This document shows positions 50,868 to 58,862 of a stretch of DNA of 64,000 nucleotides, piece after piece (the stretch's first letter is position 1; each line of letters begins with the position of its first letter). The DNA comes from Bacteroidota bacterium (GTDB lineage Bacteria; Bacteroidota; Bacteroidia; Chitinophagales; Chitinophagaceae), in the NCBI GenBank assembly GCA_947476145.1, contig CANJPH010000002.1, positions 1 to 64,000 on the forward strand, read 5' to 3'. The position numbers and the translations under genes are program-made. The notes beneath the pieces are model-generated. The model was not told where the DNA came from, made no database searches, and saw only the letters and a program-made list of their open reading frames with translations.

Positions 50868-51737
50868 ATGAGCGCGCATTCAGAATCTAGAAAATTAAGA
50901 TCATTATTTTTAAAAAAGGCTTCGGCTGCATTTATGAATGATGCACATATTTCACAGCATTGGGAAGCATTAAATTACTTAGGCAAACCTGACATTGCTA
51001 AAGCCTTACAAGAGTATGATGCTTTTGAACAAATATTAAAAGACCATGGAGCCGAAATTTTGTACTTACCTACCGAAGATACCGTGAATATGGATTCTAT
51101 TTATTGTAGAGATGCTGCGATTGCGACCAGTAAGGGCATGATTATTTGCAATATGGGTAAGGAAGGGCGAATTAATGAACCTGCAGCACAAGAACGTGCA
51201 TTTGAGGCCAATGGTATTCCGGTGTTGGGTGTAATTAAAGCCCCTGGAACCCTAGAAGGTGGGGATGTTGCATGGCTAGATGACAAAACATTAGCAGTTG
51301 GTCATACTTATCGTACCAACGAGGAGGGTATTCGTCAACTCTCTGCTTTATTGGCACTTTTAGGCGTATCGGTATTGCCTGTTGCGATGCCACATTACAA
51401 AGGTCCTTCCGATGTGTTTCATTTAATGTCGGTATTAAGCCCCGTGGACAGTAATTTGGCAGTGGTATATTCTCCGTTAATACCTATTGTATTCAGAAAC
51501 GAATTAATTGCGCGGGGGTATGAACTAGTAGAAGTGCCCGATGCGGAATTTGACAGCATGGGTTGTAATGTATTGGCTTTGGCGCCTCGTGTTTGTTTAA
51601 TGGTTAAAGGTAACCCAATTACAAAAAGTAGGTTAGAAAAAGCAGGATGTAAAGTCATTGAATATAATGGCGAAGAGATTAGTGTGAAAGGAGGCGGAGG
51701 TCCAACTTGTTTAACACGTCCTGTAATGCGTGACTAA
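50868..51737 (+). CDS. DDAH/arginine deiminase-like amidinohydrolase
   Basis: ATG at 50868 (a GTG 6 bp earlier is possible) gives 289 residues. The fold is the pentein superfamily, with MDSIYCRDAA, LEGGDVAWLDD, DVFHLMSVLSPV (His185) and the nucleophile region GGGGPTCLTRP (Cys281). The short length and LEGGDV resemble dimethylarginine dimethylaminohydrolases rather than long arginine deiminases. It would release citrulline plus dimethylamine or ammonia. The upstream permease and palindrome suggest a small arginine-derivative system. Confidence 0.82.
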   Translation: MSAHSESRKLRSLFLKKASAAFMNDAHISQHWEALNYLGKPDIAKALQEYDAFEQILKDHGAEILYLPTEDTVNMDSIYCRDAAIATSKGMIICNMGKEGRINEPAAQERAFEANGIPVLGVIKAPGTLEGGDVAWLDDKTLAVGHTYRTNEEGIRQLSALLALLGVSVLPVAMPHYKGPSDVFHLMSVLSPVDSNLAVVYSPLIPIVFRNELIARGYELVEVPDAEFDSMGCNVLALAPRVCLMVKGNPITKSRLEKAGCKVIEYNGEEISVKGGGGPTCLTRPVMRD

Positions 51738-51779
51738 TATTTACGAAAATAGATGATTCAAATTTTTATAGCAGGTTCA

Positions 51780-52337
51780 TTATAATTTGTTCCAATCCCA
51801 AAGTACAATATCCCAACCCGTACCTACTTGTTCAATTACGCCAATGGTTTCAAAACCAATTTTTTGGTGCATGCGAACCGATCTTTTATTGGCTTGAGAG
51901 ATATCCGTTACTAAGAAACTATAATCCTTTGCATGTAATTTTTTATAGTATTCATACATCTGTGGAACCCAGCCCTGACCTCTATGGCTTTTAGCAACAC
52001 ATACCTGACCGATCAATATGTAATTGCTTTCTTTTAAAAATATTCCATTGTATTGGGTGGCATCTAAGGTATTAAACAAGTGGTCTATTTCTACATGATC
52101 CCCCAACACCGCTTTATTGGTAACAATGGTATAGCCCACCACTTCATCCCTTTCTTTGACAATAATGGAAGGATGAATATGGTGCATTTTTTGTAACAAG
52201 GATAAATCATATTCGGAAGTAACAAATCCTTCCTTCATGGCTTCTTCTTCACCAATGATTCTTCTTAAATTATTAGTTTGTAATTGTTTTAATCCAACTA
52301 ATTCTTGTTCTGTTTCTACTAATTTTAAAATAGCCAT
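51780..52337 (-). CDS. GNAT-family N-acetyltransferase
   Basis: The 185-residue protein has the acetyl-CoA core YILIGQVCVAKSHRGQGWVPQMYEYY with the R-G-Q-G loop, SFLVTDISQANKRSVRMHQKIGFETIG and GWDIVLWDW. The N-terminal region ELVGLKQLQTNNLRRIIGEEEAMKEGFVTSEYDLSLLQKMH is common in a Bacteroidota subgroup. Substrate unknown. It follows the fluoride antiporter gene by 12 bp on the same strand and may be cotranscribed. Confidence 0.8.
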   Translation of the reverse strand: MAILKLVETEQELVGLKQLQTNNLRRIIGEEEAMKEGFVTSEYDLSLLQKMHHIHPSIIVKERDEVVGYTIVTNKAVLGDHVEIDHLFNTLDATQYNGIFLKESNYILIGQVCVAKSHRGQGWVPQMYEYYKKLHAKDYSFLVTDISQANKRSVRMHQKIGFETIGVIEQVGTGWDIVLWDWNKL

Positions 52338-52349
52338 AATAATAATTAC

Positions 52350-53597
52350 TTATAATTTTGCAATACGTTTTAGATAATCGTATACTTTATATTTTACGCC
52401 TTCTTTTAGTTGTGCTGTATAAATTCCCTCCATGCCCGAAGTGAAATAGGCAAGAATACTTGCCAGGCCAATGAAGACACCTGCCCTTAGCCCAAACATT
52501 TCTATACCAAGTACAACACCTGTTATGGCTGCGTGTGTAGCACCCGCAAATACAGCTACAAAGCCCATGCCAGCTAATAGTGCCATTGGTAAAGGAATAA
52601 ACCAAATGAGCACATTGCCCAATGTGGCACCAATAAAAAATAAGGGAGTTACTTCGCCACCTTTAAAGCCCGCACTTAAAGTAAACGTGGTCAATAAGAT
52701 TTTAATCATAAAATCATATGTACCGGAGGGGCGTAAAAAAGATTCAACAATGGTTGGGATGCCTAGTCCAAGATGTTTTTGTGTACCTAGTAATAGCACT
52801 GCAACAATTAAGACGATACCTCCAATAAATGGTCTTAAAATTTCGTACTTTATTTTGCCAAATAGGATACTCCAATATTTTTGCAAACTTGAAAACAAGA
52901 ATGCAGCCAATCCAAATATAGCACCAGCAAACATTGCCCAAGCTATGGAGTTGATATCTATCGGAGGGATTAAATAAATAGCATATTCGGTATGGTGTAA
53001 GCCCCAATGAATACAAATATAATGTGCAAAAAAGGCGGCTGCAAAACTTGGCAATATATCCCACCACTTACAGTTTTTAAACAACATAATTTCTAATGCA
53101 AACACTGCGCCTGCAAAGGGGGTGCCAAATACAGCACTAAAACCTGCGCTCACCCCCATGATTAATAAAGTGTTGCGCTCTTGTTCATTTAATTTGAAGG
53201 TTTTTGTAAACTGATCGGCAATGGCACCTCCCATTTGCACTGCAGTGCCTTCGCGTCCCGTAGCACCTCCAACTAAATGCGTAAGTAGGGTGGTTATAAA
53301 AACCAAGGGGGCCATGATCAAGGGGATGGTTTCTTTTTGTGTTGCCCGATGTTGTTCAATGATTAAATTATTTCCTTTTTTTGCCACCACTCCGTATTGG
53401 TAATACAACCATCCAATAACAAGTCCCATTATAGGCAAAGTATAAATAATCCATTGATGATGTTCCCTATATTGGGTTACGGCTTCCAACCCCGCTAAAA
53501 ATAATGCAGTGGCAGAACCAATATAAAATCCAAGAACAATACTGAGTATTGTAAACTTTAAAATATAATTAATATAAAATTTTTTCACCCAATTCAT
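52350..53597 (-). CDS. CLC-F-type fluoride/proton antiporter (ClC family)
   Basis: The 415-residue protein has about ten membrane helices and a ClC fold with GATGREGTAVQMGGAIA (gating glutamate E116) and FSAVFGTPFAGAVFALEIM. The usual GSGIP selectivity motif is replaced by KKGNNLIIEQ (GNNLI at 75-79), and the usual GREGP reads GREGT. These two changes are the hallmarks of the CLC-F subfamily, which exports fluoride with proton import. A C-terminal GVVLGIEMFG segment is also present. I find no fluoride riboswitch upstream. It protects against cytoplasmic fluoride. Confidence 0.85.
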   Translation of the reverse strand: MNWVKKFYINYILKFTILSIVLGFYIGSATALFLAGLEAVTQYREHHQWIIYTLPIMGLVIGWLYYQYGVVAKKGNNLIIEQHRATQKETIPLIMAPLVFITTLLTHLVGGATGREGTAVQMGGAIADQFTKTFKLNEQERNTLLIMGVSAGFSAVFGTPFAGAVFALEIMLFKNCKWWDILPSFAAAFFAHYICIHWGLHHTEYAIYLIPPIDINSIAWAMFAGAIFGLAAFLFSSLQKYWSILFGKIKYEILRPFIGGIVLIVAVLLLGTQKHLGLGIPTIVESFLRPSGTYDFMIKILLTTFTLSAGFKGGEVTPLFFIGATLGNVLIWFIPLPMALLAGMGFVAVFAGATHAAITGVVLGIEMFGLRAGVFIGLASILAYFTSGMEGIYTAQLKEGVKYKVYDYLKRIAKL

Positions 53598-53623
53598 GGA
53601 TATAATTAATATTTTAAGAAGTA

Positions 53624-53863
53624 TTATTTTCTTTTGTTTTTAAATATCATCACAAATGCAATAATCACCCAAACAATATTTACCAACATGGAAGGATAGG
53701 CCTGATGAAAATAGGTATTGATAATAAAGAAAAATCCACCTATAATATTAGCCCAAATATACCACTTGCTAGTTGTTTCAAGCTTTCCTGTAATGTTTAA
53801 TGCATAGGAACCTACAATAAGCAAGGAGCCAATCCATCCCATTATTTCAACTGACATATTCAT
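53624..53863 (-). CDS. CBU_0592-family small membrane protein
   Basis: The 79-residue protein has three hydrophobic helices and the pattern MGWIGSLLIVGSYALNITGKLETTSKWYIWANIIGGFFFIINTYFHQAYPSMLVNIVWVIIAFVMIF, which fits the CBU_0592 family. Function is unknown. It is upstream of the CLC-F gene by 26 bp on the same strand and divergent from the carbonic anhydrase gene (56 bp). Confidence 0.75.
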   Translation of the reverse strand: MNMSVEIMGWIGSLLIVGSYALNITGKLETTSKWYIWANIIGGFFFIINTYFHQAYPSMLVNIVWVIIAFVMIFKNKRK

Positions 53864-53919
53864 TCTTTAAAATTAAGCTAAATAAGCTTATTTTTACGAG
53901 GTAAATGATTACTTGATTT

Positions 53920-54552
53920 ATGGAAAATTCATACAATAAATTATTAGAGAATAATAAAAAATGGGTAGCTGAACAGCTGGCATTAGATCCTAATTTTTTT
54001 AATAATTTAGCGGATACGCAAAATCCAGAATATTTGTGGATTGGATGTTCTGACAGTAGAGTGCCTGCCAATCAAATTACTGGTACCAAGCCGGGTGATG
54101 TTTTTGTTCATAGAAATATTGCCAACATGGTAGTACATAGTGATATGAATATGCTTAGTGTACTATCTTATGCAGTAGAAGTATTGCAGGTAAAACATAT
54201 TATTGTTTGCGGACATTACGGATGTGGTGGTGTTTTAGCTGCCATGCATAACAAACAATTAGGATTGATTGATAATTGGTTGCGTCATTTAAAAGACGTC
54301 TATCGTATGAATTATTTAGAGCTTGATGCCATCACGCATCCCGATGAAAGAGGTCGCCGATTTGTAGAACTCAATGTGATTGAGCAAGTATTCCATTTAG
54401 GGAAGACATCTATTGTTCAAAATGCTTGGAAGCGCAACCAAAATTTACATCTTCATGGCTGGGCATATGATGTCAAAGATGGTCTCATCAAGGATTTGGG
54501 TGTAAATTTTAAAAATACCGACGACTTACACAGCGTATACCATTTAGATTAG
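53920..54552 (+). CDS. can: Beta-class carbonic anhydrase
   Basis: The 210-residue cytosolic enzyme has the zinc ligands CSDSR (C43, D45 and R47 of the Asp-Arg dyad), HYGCGG (H99, C102), and a GDVFVHRNIANMV segment. Residues and length fit clade-B beta enzymes such as E. coli Can. It interconverts CO2 and bicarbonate for carboxylating enzymes. A 9-bp inverted repeat lies right after its stop and before the next gene. Confidence 0.93.
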   Translation: MENSYNKLLENNKKWVAEQLALDPNFFNNLADTQNPEYLWIGCSDSRVPANQITGTKPGDVFVHRNIANMVVHSDMNMLSVLSYAVEVLQVKHIIVCGHYGCGGVLAAMHNKQLGLIDNWLRHLKDVYRMNYLELDAITHPDERGRRFVELNVIEQVFHLGKTSIVQNAWKRNQNLHLHGWAYDVKDGLIKDLGVNFKNTDDLHSVYHLD

Positions 54553-54571
54553 TATGGTCTTTTGAGTAGTT

Positions 54572-54607
54572 TTTATCGTTTTTTAATTAAATTTAATGAA
54601 CGATAAA
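54572..54607. promoter_or_regulatory. Inverted repeat directly before the fucosidase gene
   Basis: TTTATCGTT (54572-54580) and AACGATAAA (54599-54607) are perfect 9-bp arms with an 18-nt A+T-rich spacer. The right arm ends 7 bp before the ATG at 54615. It lacks a T-tract, so an operator or leader hairpin is likelier than a terminator. Confidence 0.4.
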
Positions 54608-54614
54608 TAATCTT

Positions 54615-55946
54615 ATGAAAAAATTACTAGTCTTATTTACTTGCTTTTCTTTTTTCCAAACTCAAGCCCAAAATCTTTCTCAAATTTATACCCCGACGCC
54701 CGGTAATATAACGGCTAGAACTTCTTTTGAAGATCGAAAGTTCGGCATGTTTATTCATTGGGGCGCTTCAAGTGTATTGGGCGACGGCGAGTGGGTAATG
54801 GAAAATCACGGCATTCAAGTAAATGACTATAAAAAATTAATAAAATTATTTAACCCCATCAATTTTGATGCGGCTAAATGGGTGAGTACGGCCAAGGATG
54901 CCGGTATGAAGTATATTGTTTTTATTACCAGGCATCACGATGGTTTTTCTAACTGGGACACTAAATTTTCGGATTGGAAAATTACCAATACCCCTTATAA
55001 ACAAGATGTTTTAAAATTATTAGCAGCAGAATGTAAAAAGCAGGGCATTGAATTGGGCTTGTATTATTCTACCTTGGACTGGAGTAGGGATGACTATCCA
55101 TATGAAACAGGAAGAACTGGTCAAAAAGCAGGGCGTACGCAAAAAAGTAATTATGCTTCTTATTTACAATTCATGAAAAGTCAGCTCACTGAACTACTCA
55201 CTAATTATGGACCTATTTCTTGTATTTGGTTTGATGGACATTGGGATCAAACCAATCCAGAAGGATCGGCCGATAGAAGTTCAAGAGTTGATTGGAAGTA
55301 TGATGAAATTTATAGCCTAATTCATAAACTACAACCGGCTTGTATGATTGGAAACAATCATCATTTGGATCCCATTAATGGCGAGGACTTTCAAATGTTT
55401 GAACAGGATTTGCCAGGACAAAATAAGTCAGGTTTAAGTTTTCAATCTGCCTCTTCCCTTCCTTTAGAATCCTGTGTTACCATGAATGATGCTTGGGGTT
55501 TTAAAATTAACGACCATCATTATAAGTCATATCCTGAGGTTATTAGAACCTTGGTTGGTGCAGCAGGACGCAATTCTAATTTGTTATTAAACGTGGGCCC
55601 TATGCCCAATGGAGAAATAGGAAAAGAATTCTCTGATACCTTGGCCCTTGTGGGAAAGTGGACTAAACAGTTTGGCGCCAGTTTTTATGGAACAAGGGGC
55701 GGACCCATGCCTGCTGATACTTGGGGGGTAACCACACAAAACAAAGACTTTGTTTTTGTACATATTTTTGAAAAACCAAATAGCAATATTATTACGATAC
55801 CCGGGCAATACAATGCATCCACCATTTTAGTAATGAACAATGGGACTTGGATAAAAGGCAATGCAAGTAAGGATGGAATTCAAATTGATATTTCTAATAT
55901 ACTGTTAGATGGCCCAGATACTATTTTAAAATTGTCTAAGAAATAA
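54615..55946 (+). CDS. GH29 alpha-L-fucosidase
   Basis: The 443-residue exported enzyme has a signal peptide (to about 19), FEDRKFGMFIHWG, YIVFITRHHDGFSNWDTKFSDW, LGLYYSTLDWSRDDYPYE and the nucleophile segment CIWFDGHWD (D207). A C-terminal beta-sandwich domain follows. The pattern fits GH29; the acid/base residue is less conserved and cannot be assigned by eye. It releases fucose from glycans in the periplasm or outside. It stands alone, not in a polysaccharide-utilisation locus with SusC/SusD. Confidence 0.88.
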   Translation: MKKLLVLFTCFSFFQTQAQNLSQIYTPTPGNITARTSFEDRKFGMFIHWGASSVLGDGEWVMENHGIQVNDYKKLIKLFNPINFDAAKWVSTAKDAGMKYIVFITRHHDGFSNWDTKFSDWKITNTPYKQDVLKLLAAECKKQGIELGLYYSTLDWSRDDYPYETGRTGQKAGRTQKSNYASYLQFMKSQLTELLTNYGPISCIWFDGHWDQTNPEGSADRSSRVDWKYDEIYSLIHKLQPACMIGNNHHLDPINGEDFQMFEQDLPGQNKSGLSFQSASSLPLESCVTMNDAWGFKINDHHYKSYPEVIRTLVGAAGRNSNLLLNVGPMPNGEIGKEFSDTLALVGKWTKQFGASFYGTRGGPMPADTWGVTTQNKDFVFVHIFEKPNSNIITIPGQYNASTILVMNNGTWIKGNASKDGIQIDISNILLDGPDTILKLSKK

Positions 55947-56021
55947 TATTGATTATCAGTGTTTTGTGAAACAATTATTAAATAATTAAAGTTAATATTA
56001 AGTTCACATTGAGGTAACAAT

Positions 56022-56047
56022 TTGGTAACATTAGAGTCTAATATTTG
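56022..56047 (+). promoter_or_regulatory. Possible promoter of the TonB receptor gene
   Basis: TTG at 56022-56024 precedes TAATATTTG (56039-56047), a -7 element with one extra base in the spacer. The GTG start at 56069 is 21 bp downstream. The spacing is shorter than the usual 19-21 bp between boxes, so confidence is low. Confidence 0.3.
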
Positions 56048-56068
56048 CGGTACAAACAAATCAATACC

Positions 56069-58825
56069 GTGAAAAGGCTATTCATAATCATTACCATCAT
56101 TTTTTCTACGTTATTTGCGCAAGCTCAAAAAGCTAAACTAATTGGTAAGATTACCAATGCTAAGAACGAGGCTTTAATTGGAGTAACTGTTAGCCTAAAG
56201 GCGGATAGAGTACAAACTACAAAAACAGATGTTGAAGGACGTTTTTCATTTTCTATAGATATTAATAAGGAATACACATTAGTGGGTTCTTATGTTGGGT
56301 ATACTGAAAATACCATTACTATTCAAGCAACAAAAGCGGGTGAAGAAATTTCTGCCGATTTATTATTAGAAGAAACGAATAAAAAATTAAAAGAAGTTTT
56401 AGTAAGTACCAATAGGGGTACCAATAAAGGCGCTACAGATAATGCATTGATTGCGTTTCAAAAAAATACAAACACAGTAGCTTCTGTTATCTCAGCAGAG
56501 TCTATTAAAAGAAGCCCAGATAGAAACACAGCAGAAATTTTAAAGAGAACACCGGGTGCTTCCATACAAGAAGGTAAATATATTATTGTAAGAGGTTTAG
56601 CGGATAGATACAATCAAGCGATGTTAAACGGGATCTTATTAACAAGTACAGAGCCAGATCGTAAAACATTTTCTTTTGATTTATTTCCTTCTCAAATCAT
56701 TGATAATATCATTATTAATAAAGCATTTGTACCTGAGTTGCCGGGTGAGTGGGCGGGTGGTTTGATCCAAGTAAATACAAAGGATGTCCCTTCTAAAAAT
56801 TTCTTTAATATTCAAATTGGAACAAGCGCAAACAGCTTAATCACTGGTAAACAATTTTTGAAAGACAAGGGCGGAAAGACAGATTGGTATGGTATTGACG
56901 ATGGTTCTAGATCTTTACCAATGGGTTATACGACTAAATCTAATTTTGACACTTCAAGCATGGCTGCTAAAACAGCGATGGGAAAAAGCATGTCAAACAA
57001 TTGGTCGCCTTTAACCACTACTGCAAAACCAAATGTAAGTTTACAAATGAATGGAGGTTTTTCTGGAACCTTATGGGGTAAAAAAATTGGCGGTATTATT
57101 GGCATTAGTTATGCAAATGCTTACCGATTCCAAGACAATGTAAATAATCAGAACCAATTATCTAATGCTGGTTTTTCACCTTATGTTGCTTTAAATGATA
57201 ATAAGTATATTAACGATATTAATATGGGCGGTATTGCTGGCTTATCTATTTACCTAAACCCATTAAATAAAATTAGCTATAAGGCGATTGTGAATGTTAA
57301 GACTTCTAACATATTTACACAAAGATCCGGTACCGTTTATGATAGACAACAATTGGTAAAAGGCAATGAATTTGTCTTTGATCAAAATACTTTCTTTACC
57401 AATCAATTAAATGGTGAGCATAGCTTATCTCAAAAATTAAAATTCAATTGGTATGGCGCATTTAATATTTTAGATGCATATAGTCCTGACCAAAGAAGAA
57501 TTTTGTATACCAAAAATATGACTGGTAATGATCCTTACGTGTTGAATATTTCTAACTCTTTATCTCAACAGTCAGGAAGCCGTGTATTCAAATCTCTTTC
57601 TGATTATATTTATACAGGAGGTGGTGATTTAACATTAAAATTAAATCAACAAACCATTAAGGCGGGTTATATGATTCAAGTGAAAGATCGTTTGTATGAT
57701 GCACAATTATTCGCCATCACCATGCCAATTGATAATCTTTCTCTAAGAAGTTTGCCAGCGGATCAAGCGTTCGCGTCAGCAAATTTTGGAAATGGGTATG
57801 ATAATAAATTTGCTTTTAACTCCATTCAAAATAGAAATTTCAGATATTTAGCAAACACCATCTTAAATGCAGGTTACTTGCAATTTGATAATAAAATTTC
57901 AAATGGTTTAAGAGTGGTTTGGGGTTTAAGAGTTGAGAACTTTGACCAATTGGTTGGTTCAGTGAAGAAATGGGATCCTAGACATACTTATTCTCAGGTT
58001 ACCGATTACTTGCCTGGTGTGAATGCGTCTTTCAAACTCACTGAAAAAGCAAATCTAAGACTTACAGGTTCTCAAACCGTTATCAGACCTGAATTAAGAG
58101 AATTGTCTGCATTAAGTATCTACGATTTCGAATTAAATGCTTCTGTGTCAGGTAATCCAGGATTAAAAAGAACAAAAATCACCAATACCGATTTAAGATA
58201 TGAATATTATCCATCGGCTGGAGAAATGTTCACTGCTGGTATTTTCTACAAGAATTTCGAGAATCCAATTGAAAGCATTTATCAGGAAGGTTCTGGTGGA
58301 TCTAGTTTGTTCTCTTTCCAAAATGCTGCAAAAGCAACTGCTTTTGGATTTGAATTAGAAGGTAGAAAAAAATTAAACAAGCGTTTTACATTACAAGCGA
58401 ATGGCTCCTATATCAATTCTAAAATTGATGATAAGAATATTGGAATTAATAGAGCATTACAAGGACAATCTCCTTATTTGATTAATGCAGGCTTATTATA
58501 TGATGTTGTTGAAAAAGGGTTAAACATCACGGCCTTGATTAACCAAGTGGGTAAGCGTATTTATTTAGTAGGTGATATTCAAGCTGGAGCTGGTTCTCCA
58601 GATGTATATGAAAATCCAAGAGCTTTGATTGATTTTCAAGTGAGCAAAAAGTTTGCAGATAACAAAGCGGAAGTTAAAATGACTATTTCTGATATATTAA
58701 ATCAAAGACAAATTTTCTACCAAAATGGCGACAGCAATACTGGATATGATGCGGCTAAAGACGGGCTTCGTTTTTCTAGAAAATTTGGTACTACTTATGG
58801 AATAACAATTAACTATACTTTATAA
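56069..58825 (+). CDS. TonB-dependent receptor with CarboxypepD_reg-like domain
   Basis: Start is GTG at 56069, which begins the signal peptide (MKRLFIIITIIFSTLFAQAQ). The 918-residue protein has a regulatory-like domain (LIGKITNAKNEALIGVTVSLKAD), a plug with RSPDRNTAEILKRTPGASIQEGKYIIVRGLADRYNQAMLNGILL, and EWAGGLIQVNTKDVP before the barrel. The final residues TYGITINYTL resemble a barrel C-terminus. This receptor class differs from SusC and usually pairs with a beta-helix lipoprotein, as here. The ligand is unknown. Confidence 0.88.
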   Translation: MKRLFIIITIIFSTLFAQAQKAKLIGKITNAKNEALIGVTVSLKADRVQTTKTDVEGRFSFSIDINKEYTLVGSYVGYTENTITIQATKAGEEISADLLLEETNKKLKEVLVSTNRGTNKGATDNALIAFQKNTNTVASVISAESIKRSPDRNTAEILKRTPGASIQEGKYIIVRGLADRYNQAMLNGILLTSTEPDRKTFSFDLFPSQIIDNIIINKAFVPELPGEWAGGLIQVNTKDVPSKNFFNIQIGTSANSLITGKQFLKDKGGKTDWYGIDDGSRSLPMGYTTKSNFDTSSMAAKTAMGKSMSNNWSPLTTTAKPNVSLQMNGGFSGTLWGKKIGGIIGISYANAYRFQDNVNNQNQLSNAGFSPYVALNDNKYINDINMGGIAGLSIYLNPLNKISYKAIVNVKTSNIFTQRSGTVYDRQQLVKGNEFVFDQNTFFTNQLNGEHSLSQKLKFNWYGAFNILDAYSPDQRRILYTKNMTGNDPYVLNISNSLSQQSGSRVFKSLSDYIYTGGGDLTLKLNQQTIKAGYMIQVKDRLYDAQLFAITMPIDNLSLRSLPADQAFASANFGNGYDNKFAFNSIQNRNFRYLANTILNAGYLQFDNKISNGLRVVWGLRVENFDQLVGSVKKWDPRHTYSQVTDYLPGVNASFKLTEKANLRLTGSQTVIRPELRELSALSIYDFELNASVSGNPGLKRTKITNTDLRYEYYPSAGEMFTAGIFYKNFENPIESIYQEGSGGSSLFSFQNAAKATAFGFELEGRKKLNKRFTLQANGSYINSKIDDKNIGINRALQGQSPYLINAGLLYDVVEKGLNITALINQVGKRIYLVGDIQAGAGSPDVYENPRALIDFQVSKKFADNKAEVKMTISDILNQRQIFYQNGDSNTGYDAAKDGLRFSRKFGTTYGITINYTL

Positions 58826-58862
58826 TAAACTAAATCAAAAACTTTCTTTAAATAAAACAACA

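Noticed and set aside
53598-53919. Fluoride riboswitch before the CLC-F gene.
   Set aside because: Neither the 26-bp gap nor the 56-bp divergent gap has room for, or shows, the conserved pseudoknot elements.
32583-55946. GH3 and GH29 enzymes as parts of a polysaccharide locus with the SusC/SusD pair.
   Set aside because: They are 10 kb and 5 kb away, with terminators and unrelated genes between, so no physical locus is supported.
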